The notes under the pieces: generated by a model
Told to the model about the DNA's origin: nothing
The model's database searches: none
The model's input: the letters and a program-made list of their open reading frames with translations, nothing else
Source of the DNA: Tenodera sinensis
Taxonomy: Eukaryota > Arthropoda > Insecta > Mantodea > Mantidae
Assembly (NCBI GenBank): GCA_030765045.1
Contig: CM060969.1
Location: 49,717,216 to 49,781,215 of the forward strand
Reading direction: 5' to 3'
Length of the DNA: 64,000 nt
Shown here: positions 23,295 to 35,400 of the stretch, piece after piece
How positions within the stretch are numbered: position 1 is the first letter of the stretch
Layout of the letters: each line of letters starts with the position of its first letter
Translations under genes and position numbers: made by a program

Positions 23295-24069
23295 GTACAT
23301 TAATAAAAATGTGAATTTATCGGTTTAAGATATTCGGGATATATCAATTCCCTGTTGCCTTACTACGGCACATTTGCGTTATATTCTGGTAGCATTAAAC
23401 TAATAAGGTTTCTTAAAATAAAATGCAGGCTAAAAACAGTAGAAAGCATAGTCCGCATAGGTAGTAGAACAGTTTGTCAATTGTTTAATGAGTACAAACA
23501 GGTGGACCAATAGATTAACCCATGCTATGCATGTTATTTAGGAAACACATCTAGACGATGATCATGACAAAGGTTTGTTCATTTGGTTCATGTCCATGAA
23601 GAAAATGTGCTTACTTTCTAAAGCAGAAACCACTAAAAACAGCAAAAGATAATATCTTTGGACAAAAAATGGTTGCATGTTAAAAAAGAAGGGATTCAAA
23701 GGAAATGTAATATTTAGCAGGGTAATCTTGATGTAGCTGTTACCTCTCACCTGCTCCAGCACAGCTTTGTGGAACCGCTGGGCGCATGATCACGTCAGCA
23801 ATTACCTGAGAAGCGGTGTAATGGAGCGGATCACCCCCTCCCAGCATTTCACCTACTACACATCCTCTCAGAAATCTTCACAAACTATTGCACAGAGCCT
23901 CCTGCCTTGTGGTGACGTAACTACCACTGGCCCTCTAGCTAGAGGTTGCCCACTTCACTTCAGCCAGCTTGCTTGGCACTGCTGTAAGGAAACTACCGTA
24001 TCGTCCATGCCAAGCCCCAACTCTTGTTCATTTTACCAGCTTTGTATCCAATTTTCTTGGGAACTACTA
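23295..24069. other. unassigned stretch
   Basis: A GC-normal patch at 23750-24050 has a short frame without motif. No family recognised. Confidence 0.4.
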
Positions 24070-24407
24070 ACTGTACAGGAACGAAACTTTACACATTAAC
24101 ACATTGATTCTTTCTCCACTTGATGACAGTTTTATAGCAACTTAATTTATTAACTAATACATTTTCTGATTTTTTATCTAAACAATATTCTTTCAACATG
24201 TTTCAACGCGAAAAAATGTCATAGCTGTTCTCACCATCCACTTACAGGGTTAAAAAAATGTCAGTATAATACTGAATAATGAATGAACAACTTGTAAATG
24301 TTTCATTAAGTTATGTTTAACAGTTTCTGAGAAATGGGAACCAGTGTCTTGAAAAACTAACTTATAGAAAATAGCTAAAAAGTGAAACAGTTCCTTTAGT
24401 ACAGTAA
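24070..24407 (+). repeat. family B copy, left part
   Basis: Matches 5580-5935 in order (AACTTTACACATTAACA, GGGTTAAA, ATGTTTCATTAAGTTATGTT, CCAGTGTCTTGAAAA). The left end with its TTAA is missing. Confidence 0.7.
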
Positions 24408-24557
24408 TATCAATCGGCGTGCTTGAGCGCAAGCGCGCGCTTTAGAGCTTAGCAGGCCCATGGTGCCCGTAACAGCATCTGCTTGGAACAGTGTTAGTCT
24501 AGACTGTACAACGCGCATACTATAAAAAAGAGAAGCCACCTCCACATTTGCTGTCGC

Positions 24558-25273
24558 TTAAGGGACACTGGGAGTGAAATTTTGGTCAAAATTGTCAAAA
24601 AGTCAAAAATTGTTTTTTTACCTTAAAATGTTCCGGGAACACCTGTGCATTTGGATCAGATATTATTTTTCATATCCCCTACTCCATGTGGTCATTACGG
24701 CCCTTTCAAATAGTGCTCTTCCCTTAACGTACACAGGATGCTCCTATATAAAAGCCTGTTTTTCTCAAAACTACATTTCTGCACATTCCAAAAGAACGTC
24801 GGGCCTGAGTTTTGCTTCAAATTCAATTAAAATTTCCAAAAGTATTCATAAATAGCAGCTAAACAAAACTATGATTCAATATTGATGTTATCATTAACAT
24901 GAATTCCAAAAACTTTTTTTCTATGAAAAAATCAATAAATTTTTAAGATTAAACTTTCTTTGTTATTAAAAAAATATGTGCAGCATAATCAGCATACGTA
25001 TTTGAAATATCTCTCCATATAATTGTTACCCATGTTTTAGAGTACCCGTTCTGCCAATATAAATGAATTTTGAAAAGTCAATAGACGCGAGCTACATTTT
25101 GAAAATGTGCCTATTAAATTCATAAAATAATTTATATATCATAAACAAATTACCCAATTTTAATGAAACTTGGTGTACCTCCTATTCTCATATAAATACA
25201 AACACAGTAAAAATGTCAGAAAAATATTTCAAGAAATGTGGAACCTTCAAATTTCACTCCCAGTGTCCCTTAA
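24558..25273. mobile_element. TTAA-flanked MITE with long inverted repeats
   Basis: TTAA at 24558-24561 and 25270-25273 enclose inverted repeats: left GGGACACTGGGAGTGAAATT and right AAATTTCACTCCCAGTGTCC, matching perfectly over at least 21 bp. The length is 716 bp including both TTAA copies. The body is AT-rich and non-coding. The TTAA target suggests a piggyBac-type origin, but the terminal bases (GGGACA) differ from the CCC-type ends common in that superfamily. Confidence 0.85.
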
Positions 25274-25400
25274 CGCAAGCACAGAAATTAATAAGTATTG
25301 TAACATATTGAATGCACTCTTAGAGGAGTTTGTTTGGGATTTTCAGATTTGGAAGCTCTCACGTCTAAACTACATTTTTTCTTTTCCTTGCAGTACTCTA

Positions 25401-25453
25401 TTGTTCCTGAGAAAGTTCTAGTTGAAGTTCAACTGGAACTTTCTCAGGAACAA
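25401..25453. repeat. near-perfect 26-bp-arm hairpin
   Basis: Arms 25401-25426 and 25428-25453 are complementary at 25 of 26 positions (one T/G opposition at 25419/25435) around a single central G. It lies between the TTAA MITE and a SINE. Confidence 0.9.
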
Positions 25454-25467
25454 TTAAATTTAAAAAT

Positions 25468-25670
25468 TATTTTCTTGTTTAACGACGCTGTCAATTGCCA
25501 GGATCACATCAGCGTCGCCGGTGTGCCGGAATTTTGTCCCGCAGGAGCTCTTTTACATGCCAGTAAATCTACTGACATGGAGCTGTCGTTTTTAAGCACA
25601 CTTAAAAGCCATCGGCCTGGGCCGGGTTTGAACCCGCGACCTATAGAGTACTGTAGAGTACTAGTGATAA
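25468..25670 (-). mobile_element. tRNA-derived SINE, family S3
   Basis: On the minus strand the head retains the B box GGGTTCAAACCCG, then GCCGATGGCTTTTAAG, a body with GACATGTAAAAGAGC, then CACCGGCGACGCTGATGTGA and the end GACAGCGTCGTTAAACAAG. The A-box half is damaged. Confidence 0.8.
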
Positions 25671-26112
25671 CCTTACGTCTGTTTTGAGACTTACTGCTGT
25701 AATTAATGTTTCCCCCAAACATTAAGATGGTGGTGGAAAAGCAGAAACTGGGCATAATAAATACTAGTTGAGTTCAAAGTGTGACCACAAGTAGAGGTTT
25801 TATTGTGGAGCTAATTTTATTTTGTTTGTTTGCTTTTGAATTGTAAATTTAAAAGTTATATAAATATTCCTTACCTTTTGTGGTTTTGATGTTTTGTTTT
25901 TGAAATGTTAATTCGTTTTGGAATAATTACTTTGTTATTGTAATTCATTAGACGGTATGATCACAAAATCTGTGTAATTAAATAGTCTTAAACCAAACAA
26001 GAAAAAACGCCATAATAAAAAATGCAGAGTCTTTCTCGGAGAGCTTCATGCCCACGAATACTGCCAAGGTCACGAAATTGTACTTGAGTTGACATCGCTG
26101 CTCTAGAACAAT

Positions 26113-26445
26113 AAAACTAAACCCTTAGCGCTACAGCCCAGGAAGGGCCTTGGCTTGCCTCCAAACCGCTGCGTTCCCCACCTCTGCTCACTACAGGCCT
26201 CATTCGTGGGGTGCAGTAGTGGAGGGTGGGACATAGTCAGCACCCCGAGCCTTCCCGGCCATCGCGACTTGGGGCCGCTACCTCTCCATCAAGTAGCTCT
26301 TCAATTGGACCCCTGGGACCTAACGAGACTGAGTGCATCACGTGCCAGACCTTCCAGCGGGGGAAAAATCCTCATGCTGGGACCGGGGATCAAATCCGGG
26401 TCCTCCGCGCCAGAGGCAGCTTTAGTACAATCCAGCACTACACTG
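26113..26445 (-). mobile_element. tRNA-derived SINE, family S2, diverged
   Basis: Reverse complement of the copy at 53725: it carries the S2 body segments CTCTGCTCACTACAGGC, GTGGGACATAGTCAGC and TCAAGTAGCTC and a head with GGATCAAATCCGGGTCC. The A box is mutated. Confidence 0.8.
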
Positions 26446-26599
26446 TGGTTCAGGGTCATCATCCTTATACTCTTTGGACCTCTTGTGGTTCCCCTGCAAT
26501 CCCTTAATATGCTTGGAGTTAGTTTCCTTCTTCACTGTTGCCTTTGCTACACTTATGTTGTCAAATTTTGAAACATTTTAATATGTATTAAAATATATT

Positions 26600-27035
26600 T
26601 TAACATTTATCCAGGACTTAATCCTACTGCTTACTGCACTTTCAAATATCCTGAATTATCGCATCTAGAACACCTTCTAGACATTTTTGTCGACCTTTCC
26701 TTGACTCCCAGCCTGCTTTTTGAACCATTCACTATGTCTTGTCATCATGAAGACATACTTTCAAACACTTTCGCTCACAAAGACGCCTACCGTGTAATAA
26801 ACACCTTGAATTTGTCCTTGGCAATCAGTGTTGCCATCGAACACATTCACCTTCGAAGAAGAAAAAGAAGAAGAAAAAAAAAAAAAGAATCGCATCATAG
26901 CCACTAAGTTCAAACGAGAAAAACATCGGTTCAAATATACATGCAAAACAACAATGGATTCTTATAAAGAATATATTTAACTTTGCATATACGCAAAAAT
27001 CTCAGTTTTGATATTCTTGATCCAAAGCAGTTTAC
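26600..27035 (+). repeat. family B copy, right part
   Basis: Matches 6085-6577 in order (TTTCGCTCACAAAGA, TGCAAAACAACAATG, ATCTCAGTTTTGATATT, GATCCAAAGCAGTTTA). Separated from its left part (24070-24407) by about 2.2 kb containing a MITE, a hairpin and two SINEs. Confidence 0.7.
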
Positions 27036-27640
27036 AAGCCCCCCTCACGGCCTTCGTTATGCCACTGCCTTTTAGAGTGCCAACTAGTCACGTGAACGGT
27101 GTTATTACGTCTTTTACTTCGATCATTCGAAGTGTAACTCAACAATCAGAATCTTTAACAACACTCTGAATGCACAACTGTAAATGACCTGGCAACAACA
27201 GACCCTTTAGCTAAGAGTACTCGTATATTGAGAGGATCCTCGCTATTGCCATTAGCAGCTGGAAGAAGGCTGAAGGATATGTTTACATTTCTTGGAATGT
27301 GGGCCTTGAGGAACGTAACAAACGTCTACACTGCTCGAATGTAAAACGTCCTCTCAAGTCAGTCATAAACGTGTTATTAGAGCACGCAAAGTCTTCCTGA
27401 AGCACATAGCAACGCTCGGAAGTAAAGGTATCTTAGGTTGTATAGCTTGGAGCAACGTAGGAAAATTGAAACTGGGGTGTTATTTATAGACGCGCTTTAA
27501 CCAGCGTCCCAATCTATATTGGGCACGAAACACCGCTCAATTTTGCTCAGAGACTTCTTTATCAGGCTTGAAATTCTCTTATGTGCCGCAAATCTACGAC
27601 AAGGGAATGTTGGCTTTACTTCCCTTCCGAAGGAAGCCAT
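27036..27640. other. unassigned stretch
   Basis: No recognisable feature. Confidence 0.4.
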
Positions 27641-27669
27641 GCTAAGAATTGGTATGTGCGCAAAAAAAA

Positions 27670-27730
27670 TCCATATCCATCCACCGGGTTTGAACCCGCG
27701 TCCTTGAGAACTATAGGCGAGAAATGTAGG
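27670..27730 (-). repeat. tRNA-like SINE head scrap
   Basis: The minus strand contains ACGCGGGTTCAAACCCGG, a B-box sequence, with a plausible tRNA-like arm; no body recognised. Confidence 0.35.
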
Positions 27731-27879
27731 ATTTAGAGCAGCATTTATATACTTTTACGTGGGGTTTTGCCAATGCGTACGTTGTTTGCACCATTTCAAT
27801 GTTACGTGGAAAACCAGTGCACTACACATTTACGTCAAATACAGTTTTAGCTTCCTTATGAAATCTCTGAAGCACCACT

Positions 27880-28000
27880 GTATACCGAGCAAGATTGGTC
27901 CGTGGTGACGTGTTAGGCTCGCATTTTGGAGATCCCGGAATCTATTAACTACTCTTGATCAAAGTTTTTTCGTGATTTTCCCAGGTAGGTATGCGAATGT
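27880..28000 (+). mobile_element. SINE family S4 head, diverged
   Basis: TATACCGAGCAAGATTGGTC and CGTGGTGACG, then TTAGGCTCGCATTTTGGAG, parallel the head at 9712. The rest is too diverged to follow. Confidence 0.45.
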
Positions 28001-29929
28001 TGAGGTGGTTCCTCTTGTACTAGAATATCCTATCCCCATAGCTATCTTTTGTCTCCTTCAGGATTGAAGCACCGGCGACAGCGTTCGGTGTGTACTGGAA
28101 GGACCGCGGATTCTGCTCTTTAGAAAGTTTCCTCCATGGCGTTTGTTTGGGCGCTGGGACCTCCAAGGGACTTGGAGCTAGCTGGTGCAGATGTGCTCCA
28201 TCTGGAGCAGTTAGAGACCGCGAGTTGCTAGGTGAGATCGTCGTCCGGATCTGGTCGTCCTTCGGGTTTCCCCCTTCATCACCTGCAGGGTGACGGTAGA
28301 AGCACTACTTGCGCTGCTGTACTCTAGCTTCTGGAGAGCCATTCCTCTGTGTATAGCGTGATTTACTGGGGTTTTGTGGCACTTGATTTCTCAGAATGTT
28401 GTTACCTTAATCAGTAGAATTCAGGTCATAACTTCTGCACCTTTACGGGCAAATTGCTTATTTAATATACCTTTGAATATCTGTTGTGCACACTAATATA
28501 ACTCTCTTATAAGCATATAAATGTCGTTACAATTTGTATTTTGTCGAATTTGTATGAATTTATAATGTAAATAACTTATACACATCTGTCACATTCACAT
28601 AAGTTTCTCTACCCATTACAACTGTATTAAACCCTTATACTGTGACTTTGTTCACTAAGTTCTCGTCGTCACTTGATCTAGTTCAATTTTCCAGTTCGTT
28701 TTCCTGTCACCTCACTTTTATTCGCGACAGACCTAGCGGTACGGTATACTGAAATACGCGCGCAGCAACCTTTTCTTCCCTCGAATTTACTCGCTGGGGA
28801 ATCGAACACAAGACTTCTCTAATTTCTGGTATTAGCAGCACTCACTGTATGTAGCACCTCAATCCTTTACCTCCATTTCTTTCGTCTTTCTCCAGAACCT
28901 CGGATCACAGCGGCGGCACAATATTATTGTATTCATTTAAAAGAGTTCCTCACCAACTGGGGTAGCGGGGATCGTTAAGGCACGGACTCGTAAATGCAAT
29001 GTCTGCGATCTGATCTCATATTTGGCAAATGTTGAGAAGATAGCTCAGCTTAGACCTGGAACGCTTTCGTCCCAACTTGCTTTTCCAATTATTTTTTCAT
29101 TTCATGCATCTTCAGTGCTCACCATCTGTGGTGCCATATGCAGTAAGGGGATTTAACACTACCTACTAAAAAGCAGAATTACTCGTAAATCGCAATTGAG
29201 TTGTTATCAGTGAACTCATAAGTTGGAAAAGGATCGTGCTGTATGCTTTATACTTGCAGAGTTCAATCTGTAAATATTTAAGAGAATTTACGATATACAT
29301 TTTATTAGTGAGAAAAATGCGTTTAAGGTATTGTATCTTAATAAAATTGTATAAACATTTTTGAGGAAAATAAAAATAACTTTCTACAATGGATAATTTG
29401 GGCAGAGAGGAATTTTCTTGAAATTCTTCCAAGCAAGAATTTGATATTTGTTGGCCTTTTCATTTTAATGAAAATGCTGTTTAGGAACAGAGAGGAGAGT
29501 CAAATACGAGTGGGCAATCTTTCTTTAAAAATTTCCCAGTGGATCTCTAGCTTGTATTTCCAGTGGAATCTCCACAACGAATGTTTGGATGAAGTATACA
29601 TAACGTAAACATTCGTCCAAAACGTAATCTAAAGTTATATTTCCATTACGTATGGGATGCCTCAAGAACTACATTCTCGCTCTAAGCATCCTGCTTGTTA
29701 TACTTTTAGTTTTTTTGGTTGGTTATTCCTCAGTTTTTGTGTGTTTAGTTTCACACATGCGCGTGTATGCACATAATATTACGTTATTCTAAAATATGTT
29801 CTCAGTTTAAAATGGTAATAAATTTGTCAATTTTTAGATTCTAACAAAATAAAAATACCAATTTGTTCGTAAAGGAATGGTATTATATTCAAACGAGGTA
29901 AAATTAAATATGACCCACTTGTTCAATAA
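28001..29929. other. unassigned stretch with GC-rich patch
   Basis: 28080-28320 is clearly GC-richer than its surroundings and includes a short open frame (28090-28293) with no motif. The remainder shows nothing recognisable apart from a possible tRNA-like scrap near 28795. Confidence 0.4.
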
Positions 29930-30840
29930 ACAATAGTATTTCTTCTTTGCTATAAACGGCACTAGCAAATGAATTCTGGGACATTCTCAATGGAATCCGA
30001 TATTGACTTCTTAAGTTATTCACGTGTAGTGGATCTGGTGATAAATATCTTTTATTTTAGATAACCCCATAGCCACTAGTCAGCTGGATTTATGTCCGGG
30101 GACTTAGAAGGTCAACGTTTCGGAAAAATGTCGACTAATTACACGATCATCAAATGATTTGAGTTATAGTGTTTTTGCACGATTGTGCACGAGGGAAGGA
30201 GCACCGTCTTGCATGAAAACAATGTTTTAGATTTTATAATTCTGTAGCACAACTATAAAATGTCGCTACCCATTTATCATCACTGTTTTTATTTCTTCAT
30301 TTTCAATTTCTTTATAGAAACATGGTCCTATAATGAAATATGACGTAAAAGCACACCAGACGGTAACCTTGATATCATGTAATCCTTGCTGTGTAACTGT
30401 GTTTGGATTATTCTCTTTCCATATCCTGTAATTATGAGTGTTAATACCTCCGTTTAATTCAAAATGTGTCTCATGCATTCCCAAGATTGTCTAAACAATA
30501 AAAGTTTATCTGAATTTGTGTTAACATTTGTAATACGAAAATAACGCGAATCGGCTTATCTTGTTCTTAGAGTTCAAAACGCATTTTTATTTTGTAAGGA
30601 TAGACCCGAAGATGTTTCGTCAGAATTTACTACCCTGTTGATTAACTTATGTTCAGACACTTTGCAACTATATTATTACTCCAAACGTCATATTCTGAAT
30701 TTTCAGTAATTTGATAAGCTCATCGTAGAACCTATCTGATCACTTTCTCTGGATAAGTGAACCAGTTTCCTTAATATTTGTTCATCATATTGTGACATTT
30801 TACAGATCACGATCCTCTTCTCAATCAATCTAATGTTTCA
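29930..30840 (-). pseudogene. mariner-type (DDE) transposase pseudogene
   Basis: Minus strand, several frames: near 30830 SQYDEQILRKLVHLSRE (N-terminal part); the frame at 30484-30266 with ETHFELNGGINTHNYRIW and then VTVWCAFTSYFIIGPCFY, matching the DEAHFxLxGxVNxxNxRIW...VTVWC...GPYFF region; then FMQDGAPS near 30220 (catalytic D-G-A-P) and LSPRT near 30090, where SPDLNP is expected. The first catalytic Asp is replaced. Stops and frameshifts throughout, so inactive. Terminal inverted repeats were not located. Confidence 0.8.
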
Positions 30841-31564
30841 TATCTTCTCAGTGAATGTGTATATTGACTGTTACATTCCTAATAGCATGAACTCATGTAG
30901 GTAAAGTCATTGCTCCAATAACAACTGAGGTCTGTAGTCCTATGTTTATATAAACATGACACAATTACCATAGCAACGAAAAAAGAAGACAGTAGTGATA
31001 CAGATATGAAACCAAACTACTGATGTTATTTCAAAATGGGAACGCACAACCTGATATTTGCTAGGACATAAACGGGACTCAAATCCGCGGTCCCCCAAGC
31101 GATGGAACACCAAAGTCCAACACTAGTGACCATTGCCATGAGGATAGCCAAGTCTACGTGTGGCTATTATCAGATATCCTATACTACACTAAATACCTTA
31201 GAAAAATCCCTGCTATGACTGTCGCCATTATCCAATGACACATACAAACAGACGTTAGTTGCTCAGTAAGTTGCCCAAATGAAGGTTGTACTGAAAGGTA
31301 TCACAGAACTTTGATAAAAGCCCATAAAGCGAATCAACGTTTGATGGCAAGGGAACACCAACGTAGCGTGAAGGATTACCAACACACATAGGCACTGCTT
31401 CAAAGGCAGGAAGGGTTGTATGCTATGCATCAAACAGGAAGAGGTAGAGACTGTCAGCCGTCTTGGTACCTACACGGCAGCATAAACCTCCCAAAGAGTG
31501 GCATTTTTCATTTGACTACAGCTTTACATGCATCCTATTTCCAACACGACAATACGCTGAAGTC
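30841..31564. other. unassigned stretch
   Basis: A B-box-like stretch (minus GCGGATTTGAGTCCC near 31078-31092) may be a SINE scrap; otherwise nothing recognised. Confidence 0.35.
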
Positions 31565-31710
31565 TTTTGATCTAAGATTTTCTTTCAAAAAAACTGATAT
31601 GTAACATTCGCATGACTTTCTCTACCCCCGTATCCTTTCTTAGTCGGTGTACAAACTGTTCTTTCAGAAGCTCATATTTATGTCGATATATTTCATTTTA
31701 ACCGAGATGC
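31565..31710 (-). repeat. family A repeat, end fragment
   Basis: Holds CATGACTTTCTCTACCCCCG after a decayed CTGATATGTAACATT, matching the reverse complement of the family A right end. Confidence 0.5.
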
Positions 31711-32044
31711 AAAAATAGCTACATACCACATTTCGTTATAGCTACAAAGGTAATAATGATTGTCCAAATATGATTTAGCACTGATCCACTATGGTGGTCT
31801 TAAAATCCCATACTCTTTCCATGCAATCTTGAGAAACAACTGAAATCGGCAAGAATTTAAAACAATGACAAAAGTACTGAACGATTCGAAACATTAATAG
31901 CGGATATATAGGAAATGGTTTATGCCACAAAAACTATTTTAAATAAATTGTGGTTTAAAAATATCTATGTTTTTACTTCTCCCATCTATATAAGAGGCAA
32001 ATAAGAAATTGCATTTCATCCAAAAGTTTTATACCTAGCTGCCA

Positions 32045-32670
32045 CAGAAATAGGAGTTTTGAGGTCCCCTGAATAAACATTTAAAAAAGGTCTGTATATG
32101 TGTGAATGTGTGCGTATCTGTGCGTGTGTCTGTGCGTAGCATAACGCAAAGCGAAAAGTTGGTTAAATTTCAAACTTGATATTTAAGTTAAGCATCTTCC
32201 CAGAATGCAAGAAAACCCCCCACTCAAAACACGCTCAAAACACATATGAAACAATTTTCCAAATGTTGATTTTATAAAGGATAGCCATAAAGGTGTTTAT
32301 TAAAATAACAGATCTTTAAGATATTTTTATGAGAACATTTATGCTTTGAATTCTCTGGAAACAACCTCTTAAGTCCTCTTCATTCTAAGTGAGTTTTGCA
32401 TAACTGGTAAACAAAGAGATAGACAATAATTTGTTAAACAAAAACAATTTAGGTATGGTTAAAGCACACACAATTTATTTAAAATACATTCTTTTGTAGA
32501 GCTAACCATTTTCGAGATATGCCTTGTTATTGGTTTGAAGTTTCAGACACACTTTTCTCAAATAGGAAGTTATTATTCGTCTTTTTAGCTATGTCTTGGC
32601 CATGCAAAGAGAATGGAATGTCAGAGCCATCACAAAGGGACCACCTCTTAAAGCACGAGAGAAAGAAAGT
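32045..32670 (+). repeat. family A repeat copy
   Basis: Blocks in order: GAGGTCCCCTGAATAAAC, A-rich linker, GT-rich run, GCATAACGCAAAGCG, AAAGTTGGTTAAAT, GCATAACTGGTAAACAAAGA, TTTTCGAGATATGCC and CATGCAAAGAGAATGG. The right end is replaced by a SINE. Confidence 0.75.
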
Positions 32671-32891
32671 TATTTTGTTGTTTAACGATGCAGTCAGTTG
32701 CCAGGATCATATCAGTGTCGCCGGTGTGCAAGAATTTAGTCCCGCGGGAATTCTTTTACATGCAGTAAATCTACTGGCATGGAGCTGTCGCATTTAAACA
32801 CACCAAAGCCATCGGTCTGAGCCAGAATTGAACTCGCGACCTTAGAAACAGTAGGTGAGCGCCTAACCATCTGAGCCAACCAGATCGACTT
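32671..32891 (-). mobile_element. tRNA-derived SINE, family S3
   Basis: Complete head on the minus strand (GATCTGGTTGGCTCAGATGG as A-box region, CGCGAGTTCAATTCTGGC as B-box region), S3 body and a CATCGTTAAACAACAA end. Inserted into or beside a family A copy. Confidence 0.85.
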
Positions 32892-33724
32892 AAAATACTT
32901 GAGTATCACTTAAGCCTGTAGTATTGTCATATTCCAATTGTACGTATAAGAAAATATTTAATATTTAATTTAATATTCAATACTTAATAAAGGCATTTTT
33001 GTAAACGTTTATATCGATTAACATAAAGCAGGTAAAAGACAAAAGAATAAGCGTTTTAACAATGATTTTACAAGAATGAGTAGAGGAAGTCAAATGGGTG
33101 CAAACATAAGATTTTTGTGTATTGCGTTATCGTCTACATGTACGCCAATTACACAAAGTTATGCAAAATCTTCCGAATGGGGAGGACTTTAATGGCTGGT
33201 CCAAGAAAAATTAAGATACCTATAAGGAGGTACATTTTACATTTCCTGTAAATATATTTACTATACGGCACGTATATCTAAATCGTGTGAGACATTTTTG
33301 AGAAAATAAAAAATTTAGAACAATTTTGCAAAAATAAAGCAGCTGAAGTGAAAGAATTTGTTGAAAATCTTGTGTCACCTCCAGCAAGTTGGTATTTATC
33401 CTACTTTCCGCTGTTTTTGTTACGTTGTTCACACAGTTAGGTATTGTTTAAAATGCTTTATTTTTATACAGGGGACCCCATGAATTAAATTTTAATAAAG
33501 TCTCGGTATCAACGTTTTGGAAAGAATGCAATACGTTATCCACCTACTAATATCTGTGTGGTAGAGAACGTAAAGATATGCTAAATTTCAATCAGAGACA
33601 CAAATGTTTTGATAGTTTCTCCAGCAAATACTTTTGGATGCATATCAATTACCGTATTTAAGTGAAACATATATCAAGGACCCATCTTGCAGATCTTTAA
33701 GGAATTCCCAACTTCCCAACTATG
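32892..33724. other. unassigned stretch
   Basis: No recognisable feature. Confidence 0.4.
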
Positions 33725-33880
33725 CTCTGTATGGAACATTTTTAGTTATTTTTAATTTTATTAAAATGGGTCTAACGATTTTCATTAAAATACTATATGT
33801 TTAAAATGTTTGAATTATAAATAAAATGTATTTCTTGAATTTGTTATTGCACGTATTTTGAAAAGTAAAATTAAAACGGT
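33725..33880 (+). repeat. family A repeat, diverged fragment
   Basis: AACGATTTTCATTAAAATAC and then ATAAAATGTATTTCTTGAAT in family A order. Confidence 0.5.
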
Positions 33881-34564
33881 TCTTTGGGAGGCTTTTCATA
33901 TAAGCTATCCTTAATTTTGTATGAATTTAACCCAAAAGAGAAGTGCTTTTTGAAAATCTCATAACATTTCAGCTCAGTGGGTTTAGTGGTTTGCCTAAAT
34001 AAATTTTAAACATGTTACTCATATAAACTATTCTTAATTCTTAAACTGCATGGATTGCACTAACAGTTCCTTCAACGATAAGTCAATTGACAGATAGTGA
34101 ATATGCGTTCAGTATCTCCTCAAGATTGATCAGGAGACAAAAGCGACATAGAAAGTCAAAGATCTGTGGTTCGAGACTCGGTTGTTGTATTAGAAGGTTT
34201 TGAAAGCTAGGTTAGTTACGCTGAACGAAGCTCTCTGACCTAAATTTCTGCTTAGTGTGGAGTGAAATTTAATATTCCATAAGTAATATATGTGTTGTAT
34301 TTGTGCATTTCTGTGAAGAACTAGCGAGATTTAGTTAACAGTAAGTGGAAAAACAATGTACAGAAAGTTGTAGAGTTTAGAAAGGCAGTGAACTAATGAG
34401 GAACAGACCTCTTTGTACTGACAAAGACACATACACCTAGGGACAATAACTGGCACTATACAAGTGTGTTTTGTTTGCACCTAAAGTGTCTCAAACCGGT
34501 TGCACACTCGAGTGTGCACGCTTGCCTTGATGAGTCCACAAAAGTAGTATTTTTTACGTTCTGT
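33881..34564. other. unassigned stretch
   Basis: A B-box-like GTGGTTCGAGACTC near 34165 stands alone; nothing else recognised. Confidence 0.35.
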
Positions 34565-35400
34565 ACTACGTAAACTAGGGGAAGCATTGTATTTGAACCA
34601 ACATTTCGATGTGAGATTTCACCAGAAATATATGTTTCGAGGTCCCTGAATAATAATTTTCCCAAACAAAAAGTCCGCGCGCGCGTGTGCGTGCGTGTGT
34701 ATGTTGTGTGTGCGTGTGTGTGTATGCCTGTGAAAAGCATAACTCAAAAGCGATAAGTCAGATTAAAACCAAAGTTTCAAGGATGCGACGAAAAGATTTT
34801 AAAGAAATTTCTTCCACCCTAAACTACGCTTTACATAAAAAAATTTGAAAATGTTTATTTTCTCACAAATACCTCTAACGATTTTGATTAAAACGCTGTA
34901 TGTTTAAGATATGTTTATGGTAAATGAAATGTATATTTTGAATTTTCTGGCTATAGCCTATGTAGTCCTGTTTTGCTCTTGATGACTTTTGCGTAACTCG
35001 TAAACCGTAAGAGATAGACTAAATCTTACTGAACAAAAAATGTAGATCTCGTTAAAATACACATTATGTCTAAATACATTTGTTTGTGGAGTGAACCATT
35101 TCGGAGATATTCCTTGTTATTTGTGTGAGTTTTCCAATACTTGCGCTTTTTTCCTAATTCATCTTTCTATCTCTTAGTCTGCAAAGAAAGCGGAATTTCA
35201 AAGCTTTAAAGCATTTGAATATTGCTCCAAGGGGAGTATTTCCATATTCCCCTTGCATCTACAAGAAAGTCAGCGATAAGATAATTTCTGCAAATGTTTA
35301 TGTCAACTAACACGAAGAAGATAGAAGAATAAGAGCTTGTCAGAATCGTTAGTACAGGAGCAGAGAAACTCATGTGAATGCAACACATCAGGTTTTTTGC
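34565..35400 (+). repeat. family A repeat, nearly complete copy
   Basis: Runs from GGGGAAGCATTGTATTTG through GAGGTCCCTGAATAATA, a GCGCGCGTGTGC run, GCATAACTCAAAAGCG, AACGATTTTGATTAAAACGC, GCGTAACTCGTAAACCG, CCATTTCGGAGATATTCC and TATTCCCCTTGCATCTAC to GCAACACATCAGG. Good reference for the family's internal order. A minus-strand frame at 35206-35388 recurs at 58209 (plus) but is not a gene. Confidence 0.85.

Noticed and set aside
23767..24099. 110-codon frame
   Set aside because: No motif, no splice or codon-use support; ends inside family B.
26155..26571. 138-codon frame
   Set aside because: Runs through an S2 SINE.
28080..28320. host exon in a GC-rich patch
   Set aside because: No domain or clear splice signals; the short frame gives no recognisable protein.
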